Positions 34,922-44,537 of a DNA stretch of 64,000 nucleotides are shown piece by piece. A model generated the notes under the pieces. That model saw only the letters and a list, made by a program, of their open reading frames with translations, was not told the DNA's origin and made no database searches. The stretch's first letter is position 1; the number at the start of each line of letters is the position of its first letter. The translations under genes were made by a program, and so were the position numbers. This DNA is from Butyrivibrio proteoclasticus (GTDB taxonomy: Bacteria; Bacillota; Clostridia; Lachnospirales; Lachnospiraceae), in assembly GCF_900115735.1 (NCBI RefSeq), contig NZ_FOXO01000021.1:1-64000 (forward strand), given 5' to 3'.

Positions 34922-36015
34922 CTTTGCAACACCAATCCTGCTGACAATCCAAGTGCCAGACATATAATTAAAATAATAAACGGAATGTATGGAAGGTCTA
35001 CATACTGTCTGGACATAACTACCTTAACCAGCATGGCTTCCTGTTTCTGTATATCTTTTACAATCTCTGATACAGCCTGATCCTGTGTGCGGACATAAAA
35101 CTTGCCACCGGTTGATTCAACAGCCGTTTTGAACTCTTCCTTACAGGAATTATAATCATATTCATCAGGAGCATAGAAAGCTTCTTTGCTTGGAAATATG
35201 CCAAATACAGTAACCTTATTTTGAGCACAGGCTTTAGCTGCATCCTCAATATCCATTATCTGCTTCTTTCTGGCATTTAACTCATTATCCGTGCACATTA
35301 TGATAACTCTTGTCCTATCAGACTCTCCAAGATATGGGAATGAATATAGAGCTGTTCCAAGTCCTTCTCCCACAAGCGACGATCCCTTGACCTGATTATT
35401 GTAAAGAGTTCCCGCATCATAATAATCAAGCTTAAAAGCCAGTTCATTGTACTCATCTAATAGCTCGTCCGGAATATATACATACTCTCCGTACTTATCC
35501 TGATATTCTTTCTGAAGCGCAAAGTACTCACTAAGCTCATCAAGCTTTTGAAGAACATATTCATAATCATCAGTTAAAGGGACATATGTGACTGTAGATG
35601 TGTTAAAGATGTTTATTCCTATCCTGTCTCCCTCAAGTCCCTTAACCACTTCCTTAAGATAATCTGTTATCTCGTAGTTAAGATCATAAAGAGAATAGGA
35701 TACGTCCAAACAAAGAATAATATCTCTCTTCTTTACCCCACTATATATATCATCTTTTTTATAAGGTCTTGCTATAAGAAACAAAGATGAAACAATACTT
35801 CCTATAATCCCCGCTATAAGAATGCATCTGAGCACAAGATACTTTTGCTCAAGACTCTTATAAATCTTTGACTGCCTTAATCTTTTTGTGTTAGCCGCCT
35901 TAATCCCCGTTGCATATATAATGCTTGTCTTCCTCTTTATATAAAAGAGCCCTGCAACAAAAGCTGCAACGGCTATTAAGCCAAAGACAACCACCTTTTC
36001 ATACATCAGTTCCAT
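34918..36015 (-). CDS. Membrane protein with von Willebrand factor A domain (first VWA)
   Basis: A 365-residue protein with membrane helices at about 8-25 and 62-82, a VWA domain starting at about 97 with a full MIDAS DVSYS (D104, S106, S108), and a C-terminal helix (about 343-362). This matches the BatA/BatB plan. The ATG at 36015 has GGGAG upstream; an earlier frame start at 36045 lies within the preceding gene. It overlaps the genes on both sides (10 and 4 bases). It is probably a partner of the second VWA protein in a heteromeric complex. Confidence 0.82.
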   Translation of the reverse strand: MELMYEKVVVFGLIAVAAFVAGLFYIKRKTSIIYATGIKAANTKRLRQSKIYKSLEQKYLVLRCILIAGIIGSIVSSLFLIARPYKKDDIYSGVKKRDIILCLDVSYSLYDLNYEITDYLKEVVKGLEGDRIGINIFNTSTVTYVPLTDDYEYVLQKLDELSEYFALQKEYQDKYGEYVYIPDELLDEYNELAFKLDYYDAGTLYNNQVKGSSLVGEGLGTALYSFPYLGESDRTRVIIMCTDNELNARKKQIMDIEDAAKACAQNKVTVFGIFPSKEAFYAPDEYDYNSCKEEFKTAVESTGGKFYVRTQDQAVSEIVKDIQKQEAMLVKVVMSRQYVDLPYIPFIILIICLALGLSAGLVLQR

Positions 36016-36506
36016 GTTTTGATCACTCCCATTGCCCTGTTGCATGAAGCCTCAAGATTCATATTCTTTGATCTCGCATCCTCACCAAACTCAGGCACAT
36101 AATATTCCTCAATAAGAGTATCAAGCTTAGATAGCTTTAATTCTTTCAAATCTCTTAACGTGCATTTTGTGACATCTATTTTAGTTGTCTCAAACACGAA
36201 TCCCCTGATTATCAGACTCAGCTTCTGATAGCCGTCTCTCTTTGATATCTTTTTTGCTTTGTAATCAGCAATTAAGCGCTGCGTCTGCAAAACATACTTT
36301 CTTTTTGCATTATAAAGTGTAATCTGTCCAGCCTTCTTATATACAGCCTTATCTTCAGAAGTTACTTCACGGACATTTTCCCTGTTTCTCATTTTAAAAA
36401 TGGCAAAAATAACTGCTGCTATTCCTGCCACCAGCAAGATGCTAAAAACTACAAGCACCCATATACCATACTCAAAGGGTGGTTGTAATGTAACCGTAGT
36501 TTCCAT
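36006..36506 (-). CDS. Small membrane protein of the MoxR/DUF58/VWA operon
   Basis: A 166-residue protein with one membrane helix (about 14-36) and a basic cytoplasmic part with a helical region (YVLQTQRLIADYKAKKISKR). In gene order it occupies the place of DUF4381-like proteins in Bat-type operons, but I cannot assign a family with confidence. The ATG at 36506 lies inside the 3' end of the DUF58 gene (35-base overlap) with an AAAGGT site. It probably anchors or modulates the complex. Confidence 0.6.
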   Translation of the reverse strand: METTVTLQPPFEYGIWVLVVFSILLVAGIAAVIFAIFKMRNRENVREVTSEDKAVYKKAGQITLYNAKRKYVLQTQRLIADYKAKKISKRDGYQKLSLIIRGFVFETTKIDVTKCTLRDLKELKLSKLDTLIEEYYVPEFGEDARSKNMNLEASCNRAMGVIKTWN

Positions 36507-37371
36507 GTCGATACCTTTCAAATAAGACAATCGCCTTGTCTATTATTTCGCTTTCAGCCTTGAGCGATACTGCTGCAACGCGGCTTTGCTTACAGGTCTC
36601 ATGAACCTGATCTCCGAGTTCTTTTCTCATCTCTTTATCCAGCTCTTTTAACTTTCTGCTGTGAGAAAAGAAAAATCTCTCGTATCGGCTGCTCTCGAGA
36701 TCATATACATTGTCTCCAAATAAAGACGCATCCTCAATTCCAAAAGCCAAGAGATCATGATCCTTGGTTATCGCCCTGACAGTATCCTTACTTATACTTG
36801 ATAGACCTTCCATATCTGTAATGAGAACGATTATCATTCTCTTGTGAACCATACTTACAACATCCATCAGAGTCTGACTTATTGTTCTTTGGTTGTCCTC
36901 ACAAATATGCTTTTCGTACTCATACAAAAGCCCCTCAAGATGGTCAGGTCCCGACTTGAACAAACTGACACTTGGCTGATCTGCCTTAGAATAAGCTATA
37001 GCAAAATCAGATCCGTTTCTACCGGCAATATATGCAAGCATTCCAAAAGTCATAAGGGCAATCTCCTTTTTGGAATCACCGCAAGGAGTATCGCCCTTCA
37101 TTTTCAGACCACTATCGCACACAAACATCATATTGTGTCTTCTGTCTGTCATATATCTTCGTACAAGAATTTTTCCCATTCTCGAAGATGACTTCCAATC
37201 GATATCATGGACTTCATCTCCCGGAGTATACTCCTTAAGATCCTCAAAATCCATGCTGCGGCCCTTATGGATAGAATGAAAATCTCCCTCAAGAATATTA
37301 GAGGTCTTTTTTGTGGTATAAAGAGCTACAGCCCTTCTTATTCTAGATAAATACTCGTAATCTATGTTCAT
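36472..37371 (-). CDS. DUF58 domain protein
   Basis: A 299-residue cytoplasmic protein of the DUF58 family (VWA-like fold), always linked with MoxR ATPases. The hallmark lies at 41-59, DFEDLKEYTPGDEVHDIDWK; the family usually has Arg where this protein has His (GDEVHDIDW). A degenerate MIDAS-like VCDSGLKMKG follows at about 85-94. Sixteen bases separate it from the MoxR gene. Its biochemical role is not known; a client-binding adaptor between MoxR and the VWA proteins is a common proposal. Confidence 0.85.
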   Translation of the reverse strand: MNIDYEYLSRIRRAVALYTTKKTSNILEGDFHSIHKGRSMDFEDLKEYTPGDEVHDIDWKSSSRMGKILVRRYMTDRRHNMMFVCDSGLKMKGDTPCGDSKKEIALMTFGMLAYIAGRNGSDFAIAYSKADQPSVSLFKSGPDHLEGLLYEYEKHICEDNQRTISQTLMDVVSMVHKRMIIVLITDMEGLSSISKDTVRAITKDHDLLAFGIEDASLFGDNVYDLESSRYERFFFSHSRKLKELDKEMRKELGDQVHETCKQSRVAAVSLKAESEIIDKAIVLFERYRHGNYGYITTTL

Positions 37372-37387
37372 TTTTGTCAGCTCTCTA

Positions 37388-38383
37388 TCATGGAGTTTTT
37401 ACGGAATTAACGATTCCGTCAATTACCATCTCAACAGAAATATTGTCCGCAACCGCTGAATAGTTAAGACCTATTCTGTGTCTTAATACCTGATGGCGAA
37501 CAAGCTTGACATCTTCAGGGGTAACATAAGTTCTTCCCTGCATAAGGGCTGCTGCCTTGGACATTTTAAGGAAAGCAATTGAAGCACGCGGGCTTACGCC
37601 TATCCTTACATACTTGCCAAGCTCAAAATCAGGAATCTGATTGGCTCTTCTGCTGGCAACAACAATGCTTGAAATATACCATTTAATAGCATCATCAACA
37701 TAAACCTTATCCACAATATCCTGAACCTTATCCACATCCTTGATAGTAAGAACAGGCGGATCAACTCTTGAAATAGTTCCAGACTCAATTCTGCTAAGAA
37801 TCTCAACCTCCTCAGCAGCTGTAGGATATGTGATTACCTCTTTTATCAGGAATCTGTCTGTCTGAGCCTCTGAAAGAGGATATGTACCTTCCTGCTCGAT
37901 CGGGTTCTGTGTGGCAATTACAATAAAGATATCCTCAGGCATGTGGTAAGCTTTTCCACCGATTGTAACCTGCTTTTCCTGCATGGCTTCAAGCATGGCT
38001 GACTGCGTCTTGGCACTAGACCTGTTTACCTCATCAAGAAGGACAAAGTTGGCAAATACAGGTCCTAAAATAGTCTCAAATTTCTGTGTAGCCTGGTTAT
38101 AGATCTGAGTACCCACAATATCGCCCGGTAAAAGATCAGGTGTACACTGAATACGTGCAAATTTGCCATCAACAGCATCAGAAATTGCCTTGGCAGCTGT
38201 AGTCTTTGCAAGACCGGGCACTGATTCCACAAGTATATGTCCGTCTGCAATTATCGATGCGATAAGCGAAAATTTAAGCCCCTTTTGTCCAACAACCTTT
38301 GAATCAAAATAATCAGAAAGCTTTTTTATTACATCCTGTGAATAATCAAAGTCCTCTTGGTTTATGTTGTTTTGAATGTTCAT
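37388..38383 (-). CDS. MoxR-family AAA+ ATPase
   Basis: A 331-residue AAA+ ATPase. Walker A lies at 52-62 (VESVPGLAKTT, with Ala in place of the usual Gly before the Lys) and Walker B at 114-119 (VLLDEVNR). Sensor 1 (IVIATQNP) and a C-terminal lid with SPRASIAFLK follow. MoxR ATPases are thought to act as chaperones that fold or activate VWA-containing partners, sometimes by inserting metal cofactors. It leads the DUF58-membrane-VWA-VWA-TPR run and follows metF by 23 bases, so it may share the purF transcript. Confidence 0.9.
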   Translation of the reverse strand: MNIQNNINQEDFDYSQDVIKKLSDYFDSKVVGQKGLKFSLIASIIADGHILVESVPGLAKTTAAKAISDAVDGKFARIQCTPDLLPGDIVGTQIYNQATQKFETILGPVFANFVLLDEVNRSSAKTQSAMLEAMQEKQVTIGGKAYHMPEDIFIVIATQNPIEQEGTYPLSEAQTDRFLIKEVITYPTAAEEVEILSRIESGTISRVDPPVLTIKDVDKVQDIVDKVYVDDAIKWYISSIVVASRRANQIPDFELGKYVRIGVSPRASIAFLKMSKAAALMQGRTYVTPEDVKLVRHQVLRHRIGLNYSAVADNISVEMVIDGIVNSVKTP

Positions 38384-38406
38384 TTTTTATTTTTCCCCTA
38401 ACAGTA

Positions 38407-39270
38407 TTACTTTATAATAGCCCCTAGATTGCGCATGATTCCTGCTGCAATATCCGGCTTATTCATGGAATAAACATGAATATGGCTAACGCCGTTTGAA
38501 ATAAGATCAATTATCTGATCACATGCATAGATGATTCCCGCCTCTTTAAGCTTTTCAGGATTATCCTGAAATCTGTCCACCATGATCTTCATCTTCTGTG
38601 GAATTGTTGAACCTGACAAAGCCACACTTCTGGCCACCTGTTTTTCATTTGTAATAGGCATAATACCAGGAATTACAGGAACATCAATGCCCTTATCCTT
38701 TATTCGATACAAGAACTGATAAAGAGTGGAATTGTCAAAAAACATCTGAGTGGTCAAAAAGTCGCATCCAGCCTCAACTTTTTCTTTGAGGTGCTGAATG
38801 TCCTCTGACTGTCTTGTGCACTCTATATGTCCCTCCGGATAGCAGGCTCCTCCAATACATATATCAGGATCTACGGACTTAATGTCATAGATAAGCTCTG
38901 TTGCATGGTTATAATCAAAATGAGTTCTTCCCTCCTTTGGAATATCCCCACGCAAAGCCATAATATTCTCAATGCCTTTTTCCTTGTAGGTATTGATCAT
39001 TTTTCTGACATGATCCTTATCAGATGAAACACATGTCAAATGCGCAAGCACCGGCACATGATATTTATCCTGAAGATCTGCCGCAATACTTGCTGTGTTT
39101 TTACTTGTTCCGCCGCCGGCTCCGTAAGTAACGCTCATAAAATCCGGGCCGAGGGCTGCAATTTCAGCTGCAGCCTTCTCGACAGCGGGATATCCATTAT
39201 CTGTCTTTGGTGGAAATACCTCGAATGAAAGTGTCACTTCCTTTTCTTTAAAAATTTCTGTAATCTTCAT
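38407..39270 (-). CDS. metF: 5,10-methylenetetrahydrofolate reductase
   Basis: It reduces methylene-THF to methyl-THF for methionine synthesis. The 287-residue TIM barrel shows SFEVFPPK with the catalytic Glu (E17), the flavin-binding YGAGGGTSKNT, and NIMALRGDIPK with the conserved Asp. It lies 11 bases after purB and 23 before moxR. Its place next to purine genes fits a shared one-carbon metabolism. A partner flavin/electron-transfer subunit (as in some acetogens) is not present, so the NAD(P)H-dependent form is likely. Confidence 0.93.
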   Translation of the reverse strand: MKITEIFKEKEVTLSFEVFPPKTDNGYPAVEKAAAEIAALGPDFMSVTYGAGGGTSKNTASIAADLQDKYHVPVLAHLTCVSSDKDHVRKMINTYKEKGIENIMALRGDIPKEGRTHFDYNHATELIYDIKSVDPDICIGGACYPEGHIECTRQSEDIQHLKEKVEAGCDFLTTQMFFDNSTLYQFLYRIKDKGIDVPVIPGIMPITNEKQVARSVALSGSTIPQKMKIMVDRFQDNPEKLKEAGIIYACDQIIDLISNGVSHIHVYSMNKPDIAAGIMRNLGAIIK

Positions 39271-39281
39271 ATTTTTGCCCT

Positions 39282-40715
39282 TTATACATTAATCTCAGCT
39301 GTAACTCCAAGAAGATCCTTGTTTTCCTCAATGATAGGATTAACTACTTCTGTAAGGAACTTCTCTACCTGATGTGCACTGCATCCAACATACTTCTTAG
39401 GATCCATTGATGCCTTGAGTTCATCAAGTGAAAGATGGAATGCAGGATCAGCAGCTATAAGCTCAAGGAGGTTATTGTCCTTACCCTCTACTTTAACTGT
39501 CTTTCCGGCTTCCATAGAAAGCTCACGGATCTTTTCATGGAGTTCCTGTCTGTCTCCGCCTGCTTTAACAGCATCCATCATGATATTCTCTGTAGCCATG
39601 AACGGAAGTTCTGCCAAAAGATGTTTCTCAATAACCTTAGGGTAAACCACAAGACCGTCTACTACATTAAGGCAAAGGTCAAGGATACCGTCTGTTGCCA
39701 GGAATCCTTCAGGAATTGAAAGTCTCTTATTGGCTGAATCGTCAAGTGTTCTTTCAAACCACTGTGACACTTCAGTAATAGCAGGATTAAGAGTATCTAT
39801 TATAACATATCTTGAGAGAGAACATATCCTTTCACTTCTCATAGGATTTCTCTTATAGGCCATAGCTGATGAACCGATCTGGCTCTTTTCAAATGGTTCC
39901 TCAACCTCTTTTAAATGCTGAAGGAGTCTGATGTCCTGAGCCATCTTTGTTGCAGATGACGCAATACCTGCAAGAACATTTATAACCTTCATATCTATCT
40001 TTCTGCTGTAGGTCTGACCTGAAACAGACATACAGCCCTTAAATCCCATTTTTTCAGCGAGCATAGGATCAAGCTTGTCTACCTTTGATAGATCTCCGTC
40101 AAAGAGCTCCAGGAAAGAAGCCTGTGTACCTGTTGTTCCCTTTGAGCCCAAAAGCTTCATGTTATCAATAACATAGTCAAGGTCTTCAAGGTCAATCGTA
40201 AAGTCCTGAAGCCATAGAGAAGCTCTTTTTCCTACAGTTGTTGGCTGTGCGGGCTGAAAGTGTGTAAAACCAAGAGTTGGAAGATCCTTATACTTGTCAG
40301 CAAACTTAGAAAGCTCATAAATTACATTAACAAGCTTTTTACGAACAAGCTTAAGAGCTTCAGTCATAACGATGATATCTGTGTTATCACCAACATAACA
40401 GCTTGTGGCGCCAAGGTGGATAATGCCTTTGGCCTTAGGACATTGCTGACCATAAGCATATACATGGCTCATAACATCGTGGCGAACTTCCTTTTCTCTT
40501 GCTCTTGCAACATCATAATTGATATCATCCTGATGCTCTTTAAGTTCATCTATCTGTTCCTGAGTAATGTTGAGCCCAAGGTCTTTCTCTATTTCTGCGA
40601 GAGCAATCCACAATTTTCTCCAGGTCTTGAACTTCATATCCTGTGAAAAGATATACTGCATCTCCTTGCTGGCATAACGCTCTGATAATGGGCTTGTGTA
40701 TCTGTCTGTACTCAT
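39282..40715 (-). CDS. purB: Adenylosuccinate lyase
   Basis: It cleaves SAICAR and adenylosuccinate in purine synthesis. The 477-residue protein belongs to the fumarase/aspartase superfamily, with the signature [18 protein letters not shown] holding the flexible-loop Ser, and [14 protein letters not shown]. Its length matches the longer Clostridia PurB type. It follows purF by 29 bases and is the second gene of the run. The ribosome binding site is AGGAGG-like (ATTCAGGAGGAATAG). Confidence 0.95.
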   Translation of the reverse strand: MSTDRYTSPLSERYASKEMQYIFSQDMKFKTWRKLWIALAEIEKDLGLNITQEQIDELKEHQDDINYDVARAREKEVRHDVMSHVYAYGQQCPKAKGIIHLGATSCYVGDNTDIIVMTEALKLVRKKLVNVIYELSKFADKYKDLPTLGFTHFQPAQPTTVGKRASLWLQDFTIDLEDLDYVIDNMKLLGSKGTTGTQASFLELFDGDLSKVDKLDPMLAEKMGFKGCMSVSGQTYSRKIDMKVINVLAGIASSATKMAQDIRLLQHLKEVEEPFEKSQIGSSAMAYKRNPMRSERICSLSRYVIIDTLNPAITEVSQWFERTLDDSANKRLSIPEGFLATDGILDLCLNVVDGLVVYPKVIEKHLLAELPFMATENIMMDAVKAGGDRQELHEKIRELSMEAGKTVKVEGKDNNLLELIAADPAFHLSLDELKASMDPKKYVGCSAHQVEKFLTEVVNPIIEENKDLLGVTAEINV

Positions 40716-40744
40716 TCTATTCCTCCTGAATAATACTGGTATTT

Positions 40745-42190
40745 TTATCGCTCATAGTCCCCTCTGATGTCATCCACCGGGGGTTCAACAGGGTATTTCC
40801 CCGTAAAGCATCCTTTGCAAATTCCAAGCTTTCCGCCTACCATTTCCTCTAATCTCTCAATATTAAGGTAAGCTAGTGAATCTGCTCCTATTATCTTGCA
40901 AATATCTTCAACATTCCTGTTGTATGCAATAAGCTGATCTCTTGCAGGCACATCTGTTCCAAAATAGCAAGGCCACAAAAATGGCGGTGAACTTACTCTC
41001 ATATGCACCTCTTTTGCCCCTGCATCGCGAAGCATCCTCACAATTCGGTCAGATGTTGTTCCTCTTACAATGGAATCATCTATCATGATGATCCTCTTGC
41101 CTTTAACACCGCTTGTCAGTGCATTAAGCTTAACCTGCACACTTGATTCTCTGTTTTTCTGCTTTGGCTTAATAAATGTTCTTCCGATATAAGAGTTTTT
41201 TACAAAGGCCTGTCCATATGGAATTCCTGATTCCATGGCATATCCAAGAGCTGCCACATTTCCGGATTCAGGAACACCCACAACCATATCCGCTTCTACC
41301 GGTGAATCCTTAGCCAAAAACCTTCCTGCTGCGATTCTTGCATCGTAAACGCTAATCCCATCTATTGAACTGTCAGGTCTTGAAAAATAAATATATTCAA
41401 ATATGCATCTTGCATGTTTTTCTTTCTCAATGCACATTGATTTATCTGATTGGATTCCCTTTTCAGGAGAAATAGTAACTATCTCACCCGGCTCAACATC
41501 TCTTATAAATGTAGCTCCTATTGTGTCAAGCGCACAGGTCTCAGAAGCCAGAACATAACAGTTATCTCTTCTTCCTATTACCAAAGGCTTAAATCCATAA
41601 GGATCTCTTGCGCCAATAAGTTTCCTCGGAGACATGATAACAAGACTGTATGCGCCTTTTATCTTTAGCATAGCCTTTCCAACTGCCTCTTCTACCGAAT
41701 TTGACACAAGCCTCTCTCTGGCAATATAATATGCAATTACTTCTGAATCAATAGTTGTTTGGAAAATCGCACCAGTATAAGCGAGCTCTTGACGCAGCTC
41801 AGGTGCATTGACTAGGTTACCGTTATGGGCAAGTGCCAGGGTACCTTTTACATAATTAAGAACTAAGGGTTGAGCGTTTTCTCTGGTGCTGCTTCCTGCT
41901 GTAGAATAGCGAACATGACCTACACCAATATCACCCTTTAGTCCATCCAGAATATCCGGTGTAAACGCTTCATTGACAAGTCCCATATCTTTATAACTGG
42001 AAACCTTGCCTTTTGGACCATTTGTCTGGCTCACAGCAATACCACAGCTTTCCTGTCCTCTGTGCTGGAGCGAAACGAGCCCATAGTAGATAGATTCTGC
42101 TACATCACCACCATCGAAGTCGTACATGCCAAAGACACCACACTCTTCGCCCAGGTGCTTGTAATTCTCCAATCTGTTTTCTCCCACCAT
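40745..42190 (-). CDS. purF: Amidophosphoribosyltransferase (glutamine PRPP amidotransferase)
   Basis: First committed step of purine synthesis: PRPP plus glutamine to phosphoribosylamine. The 481-residue precursor carries a 16-residue propeptide ([16 protein letters not shown]) before the nucleophile C17 (CGVFGMYDF). The PRPP loop is [15 protein letters not shown]. Four Cys at KHARC, LWPC and GICKGC are placed like the [4Fe-4S] ligands of the Bacillus subtilis enzyme, so it is the iron-sulfur, oxygen-sensitive type. The ATG at 42190 has a GAGGAG site; a frame to 42244 lacks one. It opens the purF-purB-metF-moxR run from a good promoter. Confidence 0.95.
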   Translation of the reverse strand: MVGENRLENYKHLGEECGVFGMYDFDGGDVAESIYYGLVSLQHRGQESCGIAVSQTNGPKGKVSSYKDMGLVNEAFTPDILDGLKGDIGVGHVRYSTAGSSTRENAQPLVLNYVKGTLALAHNGNLVNAPELRQELAYTGAIFQTTIDSEVIAYYIARERLVSNSVEEAVGKAMLKIKGAYSLVIMSPRKLIGARDPYGFKPLVIGRRDNCYVLASETCALDTIGATFIRDVEPGEIVTISPEKGIQSDKSMCIEKEKHARCIFEYIYFSRPDSSIDGISVYDARIAAGRFLAKDSPVEADMVVGVPESGNVAALGYAMESGIPYGQAFVKNSYIGRTFIKPKQKNRESSVQVKLNALTSGVKGKRIIMIDDSIVRGTTSDRIVRMLRDAGAKEVHMRVSSPPFLWPCYFGTDVPARDQLIAYNRNVEDICKIIGADSLAYLNIERLEEMVGGKLGICKGCFTGKYPVEPPVDDIRGDYER

Positions 42191-42234
42191 TTGGTTCTCC
42201 TCATTAAATACGTAATGAATGCTCAAACACAAAA

Positions 42235-42263
42235 ATAATAACATCTATCACCCTCTATGACAA
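42235..42263 (-). promoter_or_regulatory. SigA promoter of purF
   Basis: TTGTCA (42258-42263), a 17-base spacer and TATTAT (42235-42240) on the minus strand, start near 42228. I see no guanine riboswitch or obvious PurBox; regulation may involve the repeats just upstream. Confidence 0.7.
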
Positions 42264-42274
42264 TGAATATTTAC

Positions 42275-42349
42275 ACGTCAAGCAGATACAAATATGTGGG
42301 TGTGAAGCAGACACATGTGTTTTCGTGTGAAGCAGACACAAACTCGAAA
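42275..42349 (+). repeat. Three tandem 25-bp repeats upstream of purF
   Basis: Units at 42275-42299, 42300-42324 and 42325-42349 share AAGCAGA(T/C)ACA at an exact 25-base period. The two right-hand units begin with identical GTGTGAAGCAGACACA; the first is diverged. They lie 12 bases beyond the purF -35 box. Confidence 0.7.
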
Positions 42350-42453
42350 ATGCTTCGCATTTCCTCGTTCGTGTTGCTCGTCATATGTCAAAAAAAATAA
42401 AAAACTGTGCCAGCACAGTATTATTTTCTTGACATATGACTCTGCTTCACACG
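42324..42453. repeat. Inverted-repeat element behind the coiled-coil gene
   Basis: CGTGTGAAGCAGA (42324-42336) and TCTGCTTCACACG (42441-42453) are perfect 13-bp arms enclosing a CATATGTCAA/TTGACATATG stem and an inner CTGTG/CACAG hairpin. The outer arm is the same sequence as the tandem repeat unit. I see no flanking target duplication. It may be a nested cruciform or long hairpin RNA. Confidence 0.6.
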
Positions 42454-42485
42454 CAAAAAATACCCAAATGATTACACATTTGGGT
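42454..42485 (-). terminator. Terminator of the DUF5717 operon
   Basis: ACCCAAATG/CATTTGGGT (42477-42485 with 42462-42470, 6-base loop), then ATTTTTT on the minus strand. The stem includes the last codons and stop of the coiled-coil gene, so termination is tied to the end of translation. Confidence 0.85.
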
Positions 42486-43665
42486 ACATTTCTTCATATC
42501 TTGAAACCATATCCAGTATTTCCTGAGCATATTGTGGATAGAGTTTTGCCGTGTCCTGGATTTCTCTTTTTGCATTACCTGCAACGACATTTCTATTGTA
42601 TTCCATACGTTTTCTGAGGGACTGTCTCTGAACGTTGAGACTGTGCCTTATTTCAACCTCTTCATTGTGACTTAAAAGAGCTTCCACCTGATGAACCCAT
42701 ATATCAGGATCTTTTACTCTGTAATGCCTTAGGATATAAATAAGATCCTTTTGGTAGGCATCCAGGCTCCTGCGGGAATCCTCGTATTTTTCTCGTTCTT
42801 TTTTCTCCTTCAGATATCTGTCATACATATTGGTAAGCTCTGCAGAACTCATGACCCTGTACTTCATACACAGATAATCAATCAGATTGGTATTATTAAC
42901 ATATCTTATCTTCACTGAATTCTGAAGCATGATAAGCCTGGAAATAGACTTCCTGACGCTCTTTAGTTCAACCACAGCCCCAGTGCTCTGTACATACAGC
43001 AAAGTAATCAGAATTGCTGACAAAAGAATACTTATCATATAGCCATAGGTCACATTCAGCTTAAGACCAAACTGAAGTATCAGCAGGAAGATTACTATAA
43101 TACAAAGAGTTACACCAATTACTATCGTAAGAGTCTTCGAACTGTCTATGGTCTTTTCAAGCTCTTCCTCTCTGAAAAGATATGCCTCATGTTCAGAATC
43201 AAGCCTCTTTAAATCACTTTTTATCTTTTTTTGATATTTTTCAGCTTCAAGTAGTTTTTCAGATCCAATAAGCGCCTGAGCCTGAAGTCTTTCCATATGT
43301 TCAAAGTCTTCATCACTCATTTTCCCCTTACGCTTTACAAATTTTTCCTGTTGTTCCTGAGTCTCAATTATTCTCTGAGCGCAATCGGTGACTTCAGCCC
43401 TTTGTTCAGGTGGCAGAGCATCAATTTCCTCCATATCCCTAAGATGACTGGTAACATCGGCATATTCCACCTCAAGTGCATCTAGCTGTTTTGATGCTTC
43501 TTCCATCTGCTGAAGGCAACTTCCTATATATTCCCTTCGCTGTACAGGATCATCCATATCAAGATCTTTTCTGGTATAGACAATATCATTCCAGTCTTGA
43601 AGCTCTTCCTGAAGCACTCTGTCATCAGGTTTATTCTTCCCAAAAATTTTATCCAAAAACCTCAT
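42472..43665 (-). CDS. Coiled-coil membrane protein (unknown; operon with DUF5716/DUF5717)
   Basis: A 397-residue protein. The N-terminal half (about 50-180) is predicted coiled coil (CLQQMEEASKQLDALEVEYA, KYQKKIKSDLKRLDSEHE). Two adjacent membrane helices follow (about 183-205 and 213-232), then another highly charged helical region to the end. It has no signal peptide, so both ends are probably cytoplasmic with a membrane hairpin between. No family is recognised. It is the last gene of the operon, 17 bases after the helical-repeat gene, and could anchor that complex at the membrane. Confidence 0.7.
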   Translation of the reverse strand: MRFLDKIFGKNKPDDRVLQEELQDWNDIVYTRKDLDMDDPVQRREYIGSCLQQMEEASKQLDALEVEYADVTSHLRDMEEIDALPPEQRAEVTDCAQRIIETQEQQEKFVKRKGKMSDEDFEHMERLQAQALIGSEKLLEAEKYQKKIKSDLKRLDSEHEAYLFREEELEKTIDSSKTLTIVIGVTLCIIVIFLLILQFGLKLNVTYGYMISILLSAILITLLYVQSTGAVVELKSVRKSISRLIMLQNSVKIRYVNNTNLIDYLCMKYRVMSSAELTNMYDRYLKEKKEREKYEDSRRSLDAYQKDLIYILRHYRVKDPDIWVHQVEALLSHNEEVEIRHSLNVQRQSLRKRMEYNRNVVAGNAKREIQDTAKLYPQYAQEILDMVSRYEEMYPNV

Positions 43666-43682
43666 TTGTAAGTCCCCCCGGG

Positions 43683-44525
43683 TTATCCCACTTTACTTTT
43701 GACAAGATTTCTGTACTCTGTTTTCAACTCCTCTGTAAATTTCCCCACAACGTCATAATACTCACTCATCTTGCCCTCAGCCTTGTAAACTGAAAGCGTT
43801 CCTATTGCATGATTGGACTTGCTGCTTCCAAACAGTTCTTCAAGCTCATTTACTTTTCTCTCAAGCTTCATGGAAGTATCATACATATCTTCATGATCAG
43901 CCACAAATGAAACATAATCCTTATCAGAAAGTCCCATTCTTACTGCAGCAAGATACTGGATTAAGGAAGCCTCATCCCCTCCATCCTTATAAGCTTTAAG
44001 AAACATATCCGCTGCCCTTTCGAACAAAAAGAGTCTCGCGTACATAACACCTTCATTGTGCTCTATCTTGGCCTTTGTCAACTTATCCAGTTCATCAGTA
44101 TTCTTTAAAAGAAATTCATATTCCTTAAATGCCAGGCTGTATCGATTGTTTTTCAAAAGAAAATCCGCACGTGCCATCTTTTTTCTGTAAACATCCATCC
44201 CGGCATTCGCTCTAAGTATTTCTTCTGTACGATCAACTTCCTTCTTGCTGTTATATCCCACATAATCAAGAATGGTGCCTGCAAGCGAAGCAATGGAACA
44301 CTTCTTTAAGTACATGCTCCGGAGCTCATCAGCAAGTCTCTCCAAGGAGCACTCCTTTTCAATCCAATCAAACAGCTCCTCACCAAAACTATCCTCGTCC
44401 AGCAAAAATGCATTATTTACAAGTATGTAGCAAAGTTCCTCAATACAGTAGACATTTTTGCCTACCTTTTCTATATGAAAGGGTGTCTTTGCATATGTTC
44501 CGATACAAAGAATTGGCTTACTCAT
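43683..44525 (-). CDS. Helical-repeat (TPR-like) protein of the DUF5716 operon
   Basis: A 280-residue, probably cytoplasmic protein. The first 100 residues include FHIEKVGKNVYCIEELCYIL. From about 110 the sequence looks like tetratricopeptide-type helical pairs (RADFLLKNNRYSLAFKEYEF, HNEGVMYARLFLFERAADMF). No enzyme motif is seen. It lies 12 bases after the DUF5716 gene and 17 before the coiled-coil gene. It may serve as an adaptor in the complex encoded by this operon; this is inference from context. Confidence 0.65.
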   Translation of the reverse strand: MSKPILCIGTYAKTPFHIEKVGKNVYCIEELCYILVNNAFLLDEDSFGEELFDWIEKECSLERLADELRSMYLKKCSIASLAGTILDYVGYNSKKEVDRTEEILRANAGMDVYRKKMARADFLLKNNRYSLAFKEYEFLLKNTDELDKLTKAKIEHNEGVMYARLFLFERAADMFLKAYKDGGDEASLIQYLAAVRMGLSDKDYVSFVADHEDMYDTSMKLERKVNELEELFGSSKSNHAIGTLSVYKAEGKMSEYYDVVGKFTEELKTEYRNLVKSKVG

Positions 44526-44537
44526 AAATCAACCTCT

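Noticed and set aside
42275..42349. Three regularly spaced 25-bp repeats as a CRISPR array
   Set aside because: The repeats are contiguous with no unique spacers of constant length, the first unit is diverged, and no cas gene is near. Reported as tandem repeats instead.
42324..42453. Third copy of the MITE-like element
   Set aside because: It has 13-bp inverted arms, but they differ from GTTACTGTTCA and there is no flanking 8-bp duplication.
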